Assembly (NCBI GenBank): GCA_964019165.1
Contig: OZ025282.1
Location: forward strand, 2,958,131 to 3,022,130
Direction of reading: 5' to 3'
Source: Mastigias papua
Lineage: Eukaryota; Cnidaria; Scyphozoa; Rhizostomeae; Mastigiidae
Length of the DNA stretch: 64,000 nt
Part shown: piece by piece, positions 12,101-46,900 of the stretch
Layout: each line of letters opens with the position of its first letter
Position numbering within the stretch: the stretch's first letter is position 1
Notes under the pieces: generated by a model
Told to the model about the DNA's origin: nothing
Databases searched by the model: none
The model's input: the letters and a program-made list of their open reading frames with translations, nothing else
Program-made: the position numbers and the translations under genes

Positions 12101-14815
12101 GCTCGAGCAATCTTTAGCACGAACAGAAACGAAACTCTTGCCGAGTTTCTTGCAAAGGCCAGCTTGCACCTTTAGTGTAGACTTTCCTGTATTTTGGAGT
12201 ATTTTTTATCCTTGTACTTTATACGATCGAATAGAAAACAGGCCATATGGCATTACATTGTTGATGTAGTAACAGCCTGCAGAGATGCACAAGTATCTAG
12301 ATGAATACGTCACAGACAACGGGGGTGGACTAGTTTGCCATTGGTTCGTTATGCATTCTTCAAATCAAGCCATCACCCATCCATTCGCCTATATCGCATT
12401 CCTATTACGTGTGGATATAGTAAACCCCCGCATATAGAACCTACTTTTTTGAGGGTCAAGCTGAACAGGGTCCCTATTTAGTAAGCAATTTAGCTATTTT
12501 TAATGCATCAATGTTCTTATTATAACATTCATTTTATTAAACCGTTATTGAACCGAAAACAACAACTATCAATTCTTGTGCTTTTACATACATTTAGGAT
12601 TGATGAGCACGTAAAACTGAAGATCTATGTAATGATTTTACCTTACCTTTGAAAATCTGAAAGTTTCAAGCACCAAAGTCCAATCTTTTCATCTTGCTAT
12701 AGGAACCGATTTATTTTATCAGAATAAAACAGGTTGTTATTTACAGTGTGCAAAAGTCAAAAAGAAGAGCCTGTAGGTTATTTGTTTAGGTTCTCATATG
12801 TGGGGATTTACTGCAAAGCGTCCATTCATCACGGAGACATAAGCAGTAGGAGATGGTTCCGTTCAAAAGAGGGGGCATGGTTGTTTTATGGTCCCGTTTA
12901 AAAGAGGGGACCATGGTTGTCTATATAGTTGTGAATGGGGGATTGATTATGAATAAGATGCTCTGATTGGTCTTTTGAGGAATCGTCTAGGGGGCTTAGC
13001 TATGAAAGAATGATGTATTGATCACTATCTAGACAACCCATATTGCAGGGAAGCCAGAAATATAGTCATTTTGAACTAGTTTACTCAGCATTTACCCACA
13101 CCATTTCGCGACAGCGAAGAATCCACGGTAACCCGTGGAATCTCTTTCCTTTTCTCTTTCACTAACAATTAACCGATATCTCCAAAAGACGAATTCCATA
13201 CGAGGCAGAATGCCCTGTAATGTCCCAACTCCAAACTTTATGCAAAGTAATACACATTTTGAAGAGATCATAGAAACAATTCCTTAACAACCATTTTATG
13301 AATTCAGTTGAAGTATGACAATTCAGACGATTCTTTATAATTGAAACTTTCCTGCTTATTACCAATTTCTTTCCTCGTGAAAGTTGGTTGTCACAACAGT
13401 TCAGCAATGCGAGGTAACCGTTACCTCATATTGCACCGAGAATAGGCACCCATCGAACTAGATTCGCGGAAAACTCTGGAAATTTTTCTCATAATATTCA
13501 CGAAAGGACACACGGCTAATATGATGAACAGAGATTTTTTGCATAAATGACGCTGGAAGCTGATTAGAAATTTGCCAGCATATGTACAGTTTGTTAAATG
13601 CCCACAGTCGCTTGCATTAATCAACGAGGTATGTGTATCTCCAACGTGCTAATAGATGAAAGTTGATTGCTTTTTGTAACAGTTGTTAGTCATCCATCTA
13701 TAATGATCTAGAAGTGATTGTTCGTTCAATGTAGGTAAATAGTTTTGTAAAAAAGCATAGAGAGATATTATATGTCTTAGCTCGTACAGAAATAGAGAGT
13801 TAATTAAGTTCGTGTCCTATGTATTTAGAGGTCGTGCTTAAATACTACGGCAAGTTAAACTTCGCCATCCTGTAGAGACAGCCTGATTTCTAGCTTTCTC
13901 CAGAAGTTTTTTAATCGTAATTTGATAGCTTTAAGCATAGAACTGATGCAGTCTTTTCATAATGTAAAACACAGCTCGAGAAAACATGATGTGTTACGCG
14001 GAAAACTGACGTGGTTTCTTCATTGTTATCTCTTACTTTGGAATCTGTTCTGTCTGGATGCCGCGATTCGCAGATACTCTTTGTTCTCTAAGAAATGAGG
14101 AGGGGGGGGGGGAAATTTCTAAAACTTTGTCTGGCTAGTTGTAGAATAAGAATAAAATTGAAACGACATCAATGGAATGCACAAATTAGCCTCAGAGAAA
14201 TCTTGGCATCATTTCAAAGGTCATCAAATTAATTCGTAAAAATGGTTCTGTTTGCATCATCTTTGTTTTCTTTCACACCCTGGTCCCTAAAATTGATAAG
14301 CGGGGGGGGGGGGGGTTCTAACATGCTCCGAGGGCTGGAAAAATTCTAAAAAAATAATAAACCTCATCCCCATTCATAAGAAACGAAAGAGTACCAAAAA
14401 ACAGAATCTGTGCTGCTCAAAGTTTATGTGTATTCCAACTCTAGTGTGCCATGACTTCTACGCATAGCATAATAGAACGACCTCGCCAATGACTATTGAG
14501 ATAACCTCAAGTATGGGTAGTGAGGCAACCTTGGTCATCTACGAAGTCTTTTGACATCCTAGCATCAACTTGGTATAAAAATATGAACAGCTTTCCTTTT
14601 CCTCGCGGAAACAGAGTGAACTGACTAATTAAAAATCGGAGCAAATTTCAAATACTATTAGCAAGGTCAGTCTCGAGGAGTATAAGGTGGTTTGTTTAGA
14701 TTTCCTACGAATTTCTCACAAACCACGTGTCCTTTACTTCCCCCATTGGATGATACATCAACCTTAGGAGTACAAAAGTGCGAATGAATTTCTAGTTAAT
14801 GAAAGAAAGTGAACG

Positions 14816-15057
14816 AATCAGAAAAACAATGATCAGGGGAGAAATGACGAGGAGGGAAAGGTAATGAGACGGGAGAGATGATGAGGCGGAAAAGATATGG
14901 CCGGAGAAGAGGTGCATGATTAGAGGGTGAGAGGGATGATCTGAAGGGGGAGGGGAAAACAACAAGGGATAGAAAGAGAAGACAAAGAAGGAGAGAGAAA
15001 AACAGGATGACGAAGTGAGAGAGAATGAGGGGAAAGAGATGAAAAGGAGACTAAGGG
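14816..15057 (+). repeat. Purine-rich (GA) low-complexity tract
   Basis: About 240 bases in which the plus strand is overwhelmingly G and A, with irregular blocks such as GGGAGAGATGATGAGG. It has no fixed period and no coding potential. It lies about 0.9 kb downstream of the CCT3 stop codon. Confidence 0.7.
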
Positions 15058-15946
15058 TGTGATTTCAGCTAATCATTGTTCTCATAACCCTTCATAGTTG
15101 AGGAAACACAGTCATAATCGTTTTACAATACAAACCCATGAAGGAATAAACTATGTAAAAGTGACACACGACAACTGGCCAGGGAATTAAGGTGGAAAAT
15201 CAATAGTCAAGCAGCGAGGGCAGAACCCTGTAGAACTAAAAGATTAATGGGAAGGCCCCCACAATTAGTGAGTGCCTCTACAACAAGAGAGTTAACTGAG
15301 TAACGTAAAAATGATACAGCCTCCAACAGTTAGAAGGGCAGTGGAGAGCTAGAAGGGCAAAGGAGCGAGGAACAAAAGATTGGGTGCTGGGGACACATCC
15401 CCTTATCCGTGGCCCTTCTTCTTTATTATGTTGGAAAGAATCGACTTTGTTGTAGATAGGATGGATCGTTGGAAAGTATGTGAAATAACACCACCAGCGC
15501 TTCAAAGAACAAATAGCAAAATACTTGTACATTAAGAACCCGCAGCCCTTATGAAAGATACATGCGCATTTTTTTCAGGCCTAAGGTGCCCCCACAACTA
15601 ATCAAGTCCAGCAGTATATGTTGCGTGTAGACTTAAGGGTAATATCATCCCATCTTAGTAAGAACGAGGACCAACGAAAAAACTGAATACCTAGTTTGTC
15701 TGTTGACATGGATTGTAACACTTAGAATGTTTTGTACAACAGTGAATACCATAAGGGTCTTCTCTTCTTTTATGGTCTATTGTAGAATGTTGTCCAAAAT
15801 CTGCTCACCTTCCCATCATTTAGGGTCTTCGAGGAAACAGTCAGGCAATTTTGATCCAACGAACGAACTGCTTGATCACTAACAAATCTCATGATGAAAC
15901 GTTAATAATTCCATATCTAGTCTGTGGTTTGTTCAAATTAGACATT

Positions 15947-37847
<21,901 letters not shown>

Positions 37848-38843
37848 TATTTTAGAGAAATAATAGGAAATATCCGTCAGAATGTGCTGTACAGGTACTT
37901 TGTCTCAAGGAAATCAGCCCTACCGCATCTGCTTTGCGAGAATGTTCGAAGAAATTTGAAAACCAGGCGGCCATGTGAGTGAGGCACAATGCCGCGTTGT
38001 TTGTAAGGAAACTGGGAACTAGTAATTTTCTTGTGCAGCCCTTACTTCAACCTAAAATAAACGCTGGGAAATCTCTGACTGCTACGCGCACTTATTTGTG
38101 TCTGATGGTGATGTTAATGTGTGCTATGGCTCTCAATCACCTAGAATATGCCCTCAGAAAACAACAAAGTACCATACTGCACTCTTTGTAGTGTGCAGAG
38201 AATGTCTTCCCCACACCATTTGACTGCCTACAGCCTACTAGTTATAATGTAGTAAATAATCCTTCAGCAGAAAAGCGGTACATTATTTCTCAACTTTCAT
38301 ATGTACCAGAATTGACCTTAGGATGACCTTCATACGCCAATATCAAAGAATGCGAGCAGGCTCAGGTACTATGCCAAATACCACATTTTCTGTTCAGTTG
38401 AGTGACTTTTCTAGCTCCACAACACCAAAAATGGCATCTGTATGTGAAAACTTTAGCACCTCAAGTACTCAACTTGATTTTCTATTTTCTATTTTGCAAA
38501 GAAGAAACACAAGAAAAACAAAATGTTCTGAGCATTTTCAACCGAATTGATCAATGGATCAAGAAACTTTACCGTAACAAGCTACACGTGTGCACTGCAC
38601 ATTGCATGCAAAAACACTGCCCATTTCTTTTATAGCCCGAGCAGAGGGCCTTGAAAAATTCTCTGTAACTGAAAGAGTCTCGCCTACAAGTATGAAGATT
38701 CGAAAGCTTTATGTGGTTAATTTTCTTCGATGCTAGTAGTTCCAATGTTCAGACAGCTTTTCTTGTGAAAATTACATGTAGTTAAACATCTTCCATGGTT
38801 GACTTGCGTTTCAATCATATCAGAGCTAACAAAAGAAAGCATG
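37848..38843 (-). promoter_or_regulatory. Intergenic gap between the TRIM stop and the CCT3 start
   Basis: About 1.0 kb separates the TRIM stop codon (38844) from the CCT3 ATG (37847), both on the minus strand. It should contain the TRIM 3' UTR and the CCT3 5' UTR and promoter. No TATA box or other specific motif could be assigned with confidence. Confidence 0.35.
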
Positions 38844-40978
38844 CTACACATCGTCTCCATAACGTTCCTCAAAATCAACTCCACTTCGCAATGATATCCT
38901 CATATTTGTTCCATACAAGCTAAATGCAGGATAATACTTCCCATGCTCTATTTTGAACGACCTTTTAGACTTTCTTCTTCGCTTCATTAAATCACCTTTA
39001 TAAAAAATACAGGTAAATGTAGAGGATGCATGTAGAGGATATATTTACAATAAACAACTAACGAACTGTGGAGTTAAGGCAGCTCAGGAATTGTACCTAC
39101 GAGTGTTGCATGCCTATTTATTGCAAACTAGATAAGTTAGCAATGGAAACATATCAAAATTTAACCAAGGATCGCTGAAAGTTAAGTTGCAACAGCCAAG
39201 GATATTACTACCTACATAGAAAAGAAAAGATTAAAAGTTGTGAGGCTACGAAAGAGGGTAACAGTTTATTAAAGACAGGCCATGCAGTCTATCAAGTGTA
39301 ATATGTCGCTATTCCCACAATAGGATAGCAAGCCACAAGATATTAAATGCAGTTAAAATATAATAATATTGAGGATGGACGATGATAAAGCGTGAGGCAG
39401 TGTACCATGAAAGTATACATCCATCCAATGTGATTCCATGTTTATACGAATCCCGATAATTTTCATCTCAGCATCTGTGTTTGATTTTTTCAAAACGATC
39501 TTATTTGACGTGTTTGAGCAAGCAATTTTTGGGTGTTGGTGTATCTGAACGGCATATGAAAAGGAATCCTCACCAAGGATAGGATCTTTAAGCTCCTTTG
39601 CTGCTACACCAATACCTGAGAAAATTTTGAGATATAACCCTATTACATAAAGGTAGCCACCTTTCGTCCAAGAAATAGCTCTAGTATAGCCACAGGAGAC
39701 CAGAAGCTTCTTCAGAACAGAAAAGTTTTGTTTACAGGGGGTATGTATCTGAAATGCCCTTTCTACTGAGACGTAAGTAACTGACTCATTCTCGGTTTTG
39801 AAAGCAAAATTGAAAACTTGAGCGAACATTGCAGTAGCCACACGACTTACCTTTCATTAGAAAATAGTATAGCTCATTCGTTTATATATTAAACTTTATT
39901 CTGTTTTTTTACTATTAAGTACTTAGTTATTTATGTAATTGGGTAATATCATCACAGCTTTATAAAACAATTTATTGCTTGCTTTAAGCAAAAGTTTCTC
40001 TTTTTAATAAAACCGATAACAATAAAAAAATAACCTTTTGTTGGTTCGCTTTAGCAAATTATCATCGCAAAAATTAGTTGTAAAAATTGGTTTCATAGAT
40101 AATTTTAAATGAAATGAATCAAAGAATATGAAAAGACAGCGAAATGTGTAGATGGTCGTAAAAAAAAAGCTGTGAAATATCTTTTGGGAAATAGTAGTGG
40201 AAATTACACTTCAAAAGGTTGAGTTACACGATAAAAACTATTCTTGTTGTAAATGAACCAATAAGCTAAAGGTCAAACTTCATATATGTAGAAAACTAAC
40301 CTAAAACAGCAGTTTCGTTTTGACTTTCAAATTGCTCAATAAGTACTTCCCAATAATGGCTTCCACTTGATATCGAGACATTGCCCATAATGGTGGCATA
40401 AACAGGACTAGATAATGCTACAGTAGTGTTGTTGATTAACTTTACATCAGGATGAGCAGTTCTTCCGTCAAATTGAAACTGAAAGCCTTGAAATTATCGA
40501 TAAAATTTGAATCAGTTGGCTATTTAAAAAACTGATACATTCTAGAAACAAAAATAGACATTTTATCATCTATCTACTAGATAATATGCAAATCTCCAAC
40601 GAAAATAATGTCTTTTGCAATATCGAGTACTTTATATATATATATATATATATATATTTGTGTGTATGAAAAAAGGAATACCTCGGACTGTTTGGCATTC
40701 AAAAATTTCACTTGGTTCACTTTTTCCATTGAAGTTGGCAGCAAATACCCTGCACGCTATCTTGTTGTTGTAAGTGAGATCCTCTATTTCCAAGTCAGTT
40801 TTCAATCCTCTAAAAACTTCCCTGAACTTGTCGGTTCTCTTGGCGGCATATTTTTGATGCAGAGTAGAGATCTCGACAATAAAGAAATCAACGGAATCCA
40901 ACGCTCCTGCAACTTTCCACTCAAGATACAAACACGTATTTGACAATCTGCTAATGTCTCTCCTAATAACAGGAGGTC
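38844..40978 (-). other. TRIM FN3-SPRY unit 3
   Basis: Exons 40682-40978 (FN3: CLYLEWKVAGALDSVDFFIVE, then FREVFRGLKT), 40301-40486 (SPRY first half with SGSHYWEVLIEQF), 39406-39615 (IGVAAKELKD and IGIRINMESHWMDVYFHG) and 38844-38995 (basic RRRKSKR insert, then EHGKYYPAFSLYG). The last intron uses donor GTACAC at 39405 in phase 1. If unused, the frame runs on to a stop at 39353. Confidence 0.82.
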
Positions 40979-43900
40979 CTAAGCAACAAGAAAATTGGAG
41001 ACTCTAGCCAACAGAGAATATAGCATAAAAGGGTGGCAGAACGCACACTCAGTTATTGAATAAAAAGCAAAGAGAGACTGGATTCTGCAAAGAGCCGATA
41101 AATCAATAAACAGTAAACATAAAGAACAGAATTGCATGAGTAAATAGAGACATTAAATCAAATTGTATGATTATTTTTTGCTAAAATGAAATTTCCATTC
41201 TTATACATATATTTCTCTGCCAAGTTTCTCAATAATATATGACTAGATAACATGCGAGTAAACACAAAAATTTCTTTTCTCTGCAAAACATGTTTCGAAC
41301 AAATCTTTGTCTATCTTCAGTGGCACAAATATAAAAATGTATGCAATAACGTTATTGGAATATATACTTCTATTCTATTGAAAAGCGAAAGTGCGAGAAA
41401 ATAACCGACCCGAGCGGGATTTGAATTCTCGACCCCTGACATTGTACGTCAGTGCTCTGCCAACTGAGCTATCGGGCCACGCTTCAGGGGAGCCATCGCA
41501 GCTCCATCGCAATGTGTATTGGACCTGCTGTTGAGAGAGGACTGCTCACACCAGGGGGGCCATCGCAGCCCCATCGACTGGATAGAGTTGAGGAAAGTTT
41601 TGTTAAGGCAACAGGATCTATTCTATTATATTATAACCTTTGGCTTGCCCTATTCATCATCTGCGTATAACAGATATTGTCAATAATTCTGTGCTTCTGT
41701 AGTTCTAAGACTCACCTATTTAGCAATTTCATTCAGTGCAATGGCTCACCTGGAATTTCAGGAAATGGCAGCCCAGATAGCGGTGTGACCTCCACGCCAC
41801 CTCCTCTAATCCACAATGCTGGTTTGATGATACCATCTAAATCAGAAAAAGTTGATTTGGAAAGATCTTCAATCATACTTCCTTTGATTAACAAGCCATT
41901 TACGTAAGTACCTAATGTTCCAGTTGTAAAATCTAGAGCTAAAATGACTCTTAGATCCTCAAAATGTCTCCATGGCTTTGTTAAAATCAAGCAGCTATTC
42001 TCAATCGAATCACCATGAAGTGATTCAACGCTGTTGTAGAGCAGAACTGCGCGGAAATTTGACTGTTCTCGAAACATTTTGAATGCAATTGAGCCGTCAG
42101 CAACACCAAATCCTAAGGAAAAGGATACCCATGTGAAAACTCACTCTTAGCAGAGCTCTATCGAATTTATAAAATCCACATAAAGGTTGTCGAATGAAAA
42201 GTGGGCCAGGTGCGTTTTACATTTTATCCAAATGTAGAACTAAATGAAAAGCTGCGACCCATACCCCGGCTAACGTTGCGTTCCGTATTGTTTCATGTAT
42301 TGCTGCAGGGGGTGTGCATAAATATGCCCCTATGGTATCATCTTGTCCTGTTCTTTGTCGTAAGAAACACCATTTCACTGATAACATGCTCAAATTTAAT
42401 AAATTGGGGGAGGGGTTGGAAAAAATTTCAAAAACTAACAATTGGGGAGGGCGCGGTTATTGGGTTCTCGAGTGTACAACAAATAATGATCGATAAAACA
42501 AAACATAACGATCATAAGTCAGCAAAGTGGTATTTGCTAGATCTAATGTAAGTAACCTAAATAAATATCTGTATGTATGTATAACAATAAATATGTACAA
42601 TAAGCAAAATAATACAACAAAGTCTTGTCCAGAATATTTTAAGGCAATTATCAAATATAACTTTTAGATTCTGTCCCATCATTGCTTAGATCAAACTCAC
42701 CTATACATATATCACAATTATCGCATTTACAAATTCGAAATCCCCAGCAATGCTTTCCGTGTGATAGGTCCACATCAGCAAGCAAACACGATTCTTTGTG
42801 TTTATGATCAAAGAACAGTGTTCCGTTCTCCTTCAACTGTAAAGTATCCGACTTTCCAGTCACAAGATTGAAAGTCAAGCCTAAGCAAGGAAAAATTAAT
42901 GCAAAAATGGATGTTTTAAGGACAGAGACGATTAATGATTTGAGGAGAAAAAGGAACATTTATTATACTTCACAATGAGATTAATATTTGAATTTTGACA
43001 CTCTAGCAAACTTGGAAATAATTCATTGGATTCTTCCAAAATCAAAACCTTTATAAATCTGAGCTATAGTTTCAAGATAATTTCAAACCTGGAGGTGTCT
43101 TCAAAACGATTTCCAGACTTGAGCCTCCAATTCCAAGGATATTAACGCATTTCACTCTAGCTTTGATTGTTGTTGCATAGCTATGTGATTCGAAAACAAA
43201 TCGCGTTTGACGACCACGATAAAGCTCTTTAAATTGGTGAGAGTCAGTGTCAGGTTTTTTCAGTTCACTAAATTTGGCTTCAAGTAGGTAAACACAAGTT
43301 CCATCATCTGGCTGAACAGCACTCCAAACAATGGTAGATTTGGTGTTCCTTGTATAGCATTTTTCAGGAAGAATCCTAGGAGGGTCTACAAAAAAATCTG
43401 TTAAGCAAGGGGGAAAAATGTTTTGAGCCAATCAGCTCATTTGTTTACAGCCTCATTTACCAATCAAAACGCGTACAAGACAATAGAAAGTTGAGAGAAG
43501 ATGATATTTGATCAGTTTCAAAAACAAAGATGGCGTCACAGGCTTTTTTTCTGTATAAAAAACACCTCACACGAAAATTTGGTGTTGCACGCGATATTTC
43601 TCTTTTTCGGGCAGATTTTTACATTTTCTGGTAGAAGGAAGATTCTTCTAAAATTCTACCGCTTCCCTTTTCAAAATATTACTGCAAACAGGAGATATCT
43701 GGTCCTATAGCTAGCGGAATTTTTGCAGTATCTTCGCCTTGGACTCACCTTTGTAAGAACTGCTGAGTCGGCCTCCCCTAATCCATAGTCACGTATACTG
43801 ATTTCAAGCTTATAGACATATTCCTAAGCTATTTTTTCTTCTACATTTCATTCTGCCATACTCCCTGTATGTCCCTAGTTTCTTTATGCCAGTCTCCAAA

Positions 43901-46900
43901 AATTGAGGGATTAGTGAGCTTACCCCCAACCATTGAGGGATCAAGGAACACAGAAATCGTTTAGTTACACCTTTTGCATTACATGACATTTGAGTATTTG
44001 TTGTTATGCAAAGAATATGCATGTTTAAGTATTATTTGACACATCTGTTGTCAAGTTACATTTTAATTGCTCTTTCTTTAGTAATTTCTGTAGACACAAA
44101 CAGCAACTGTTGATAATGTGCTGGGGTCTTCCACCTCTATCTGCTTCCAGAGATCTATAAACTCTTAGAACGTTACCAAGTCCGTGAGCACTCAGATTAA
44201 TAACTTTACTGTCTTCATCGTTTTCAATCCAGGAGCTATGATACGGGTTTTGACACGTTTTCGCGAATTTTGGCATCCTGTTTCAGGCCTGAACCGGAGT
44301 AATTTGGAGAACTTTCACTTCCGACTGACGACAGCTTGAATTTCCCGCCAAAAAAGTTCAGGACGTATAATGCGAAGGACGAAAGTTTTTTTGGACGAAG
44401 GAGTCCCGTATCTGCCTCGGTAAATCGCAACAATACTTTGCCACAAAGTATTTCATTGCTATGAGTAAATAGTGTTAAGGTCATCTTAAGATTGCTAGGA
44501 AGAATGTAGTGGAATGCATTTGAAACGTGGAAGGGGAAGGCCCGTCTGTCAGGAGAGTCCAAGGTGAAGATACTGCAAAAATTCCGCTAACTATAGGACC
44601 AGATATCTCCTGTTTGCAGTAATATTTTGAAAAGGGAAGCGGTAGAATTTTAGAAGAATCTTCCTTCTACCAGAAAATGTAAAAATCTGCCCGAAAAAGA
44701 GAAATATCGCGTGCAACACCAAATTTTCGTGTGAGGTGTTTTTTATACAGCAAAAGGCCTGTGACGCCATCTTTGTTTTTGAAACTGATCAAATATCATC
44801 TTCTCTCAACTTTCTATTGTCTTGTACGCGTTTTGATTGGTAAATGAGGCTGTAAACAAATGAGCTGATTGGCTCAAAACATTTTTCCCCCTTGCTAATC
44901 TGTTAGATTTCCAAAAGATGACGAATTACTTGGAAATGATCCTAGGTTGTGATATCCCGAACCTGATGAAAATAAAGAATGGCGTCTGAAACATTCTGGA
45001 ATACAACTCTGCAGCCCGGGAAATCTGCAAAGAGATCTGGTGGACATGGAATATATATTCATATATTAAACAAAACCATTAGCATCTATCAACGATATAC
45101 AGCAAATTGCAATTAGTGTTTCTTTCATCTACGTCGGCAGAATTCTCTAATAATAGCAAATCTTTGATCTAGGCTACAATGATTTCTGAACATGTCTGCT
45201 GTTGCAGACGAAAAAATGCGAAAGAAGATACCTGGTATTGTGCTTGGCATCGGTAAACTTGATACCGAATCTATATGAATGCCGGCACCTATTGTGCGGA
45301 TGAATACACGAAAGCATCCATCAGCAATGTTGAAAGTGATGTTTTCAGCATCATTTGAACAGATTAAGTGACCATTTGTGAAAATACTGAACGTATGATT
45401 ATTCAGATCAAGAACAAATGCCAGTAGGGTATCTTTGATTTCTCTTTTATATCTACTTAATGTTACTTTTCCGTTGCCAACTGTTTTGTGTTGCTGAGAT
45501 GGACTGCTCATTCCTGTATTGCAAGCTTCTGGTAACAAGATTTGCAGCGAGTGAGATTCAGCTACATGTCCTACGAAAAGCAAAGAAATGCTGGTATTAC
45601 TTACGTGAGTATTCTACGTCATATGGTAAACACTGTCTACGGAGATACTGAAGGAAATATACCCTCTACATCATAACTGTTTCGTGGTAAAACAATTTAA
45701 ACTTAAAAAAAAATTGTCCAACTCTTTTTCTTTCTCTATCTCTTTTCTCTCCTCCTTTTCCTACTTTTCCTGTTTCACCTAGTTGAGCAAGAAAAATTGC
45801 TAACCTTTCTGAAGTCCACCTCTAAACTTCTCCTCTACAACTCCAATTTCGATAAATGGTTTCTGATCATTGGAAGGAAATTTCTGAACTCTGCAACACC
45901 AATAATGAACATCACTAGTTAATATTGAATCTCCAATAGCTGTCAATGGTGTGGCTGTCGTTGATTTAACTGCCTTTAAATCAGTTGAAAATTTGAACCC
46001 CTTACTTGAGAGTTCAGTTGAAAACCGCAAATCAAACCCTACAAATTTTAACGGATATATACGTTACTTGAATGAGATCATGGGAATATAAAAAGCTGCT
46101 TACATCCTCTTGTATCTTCAAAATGCCATTTGGCTTCTAGTATCTGGAAAGTATCATGCATTTGTCATTTTCATGAAACGTCTTGAAAATTTTATCATAT
46201 CTAGAATTACACCTTTCTAGAAACCTCCCACCTCTTCCAACACTTTCTACACAAATTTGGGTGAATCAAAAATTTGGTCCTAGAAAAAACTGGGGGACAT
46301 GCCTCCCCCCCCCCCGAGGCACCGCTTCTGGTTCATAGTATGTTATAACTAACGTTTTTATGAAATCATCTTTGTCAAGGGATATGCGATATCAACCCAT
46401 TACCCGCAATTTACTAACCATTTAAAAGAAGCATGATAAAAGATAACAATTTGGGGTGTATCATTACCTTCGGGCATTTCCAGCAATATCTCATCACTTT
46501 CCGTGCCAGTCCCGGCTCTGTTCTTTGCTCTAACTCGAGCGGTTACTTTAACTCCATATTTAACGCCAGCTAAAACATACGAGCATTCCTTTCCATTGTA
46601 CACATTTCTAAAGGCATCTTCTTTCCCATGGATCTTAGTTTCCAAAATGTATGAATCAATCTGACATTCTAGTGGATACCATTTCAAAACTAGTTTGCAA
46701 TTACGACCGTAGCATCTCTCCTTATCAAATGATGGTGAACCTAAATCAGAAATAGAATTATTATTTAAGACTTGAATTCCAGTCATACGCTTATGAATAC
46801 CATGAATTTTGCATTGTTAAAAGAGGTTGCTGTCCATAAAAAGTCTGGTCGGTGACCATTTTGGAAGATTATGCTAACATGGTACCATTGTGATACACGT

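Larger units (their letters stand above)
7672..15946. other. Intergenic region between NR2F and CCT3 (tail to tail)
   Basis: No conserved protein segment or RNA gene was recognised on either strand. Open frames are short and scattered. Contents worth naming are the MITE at 8858-9050, the dispersed repeat around it, a roughly 30-bp direct duplication at 12855-12920 (the AAAAGAGGG-containing segment occurs twice), two poly-G runs (near 14103 and 14304) and the purine-rich tract 14816-15057. Confidence 0.6.
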
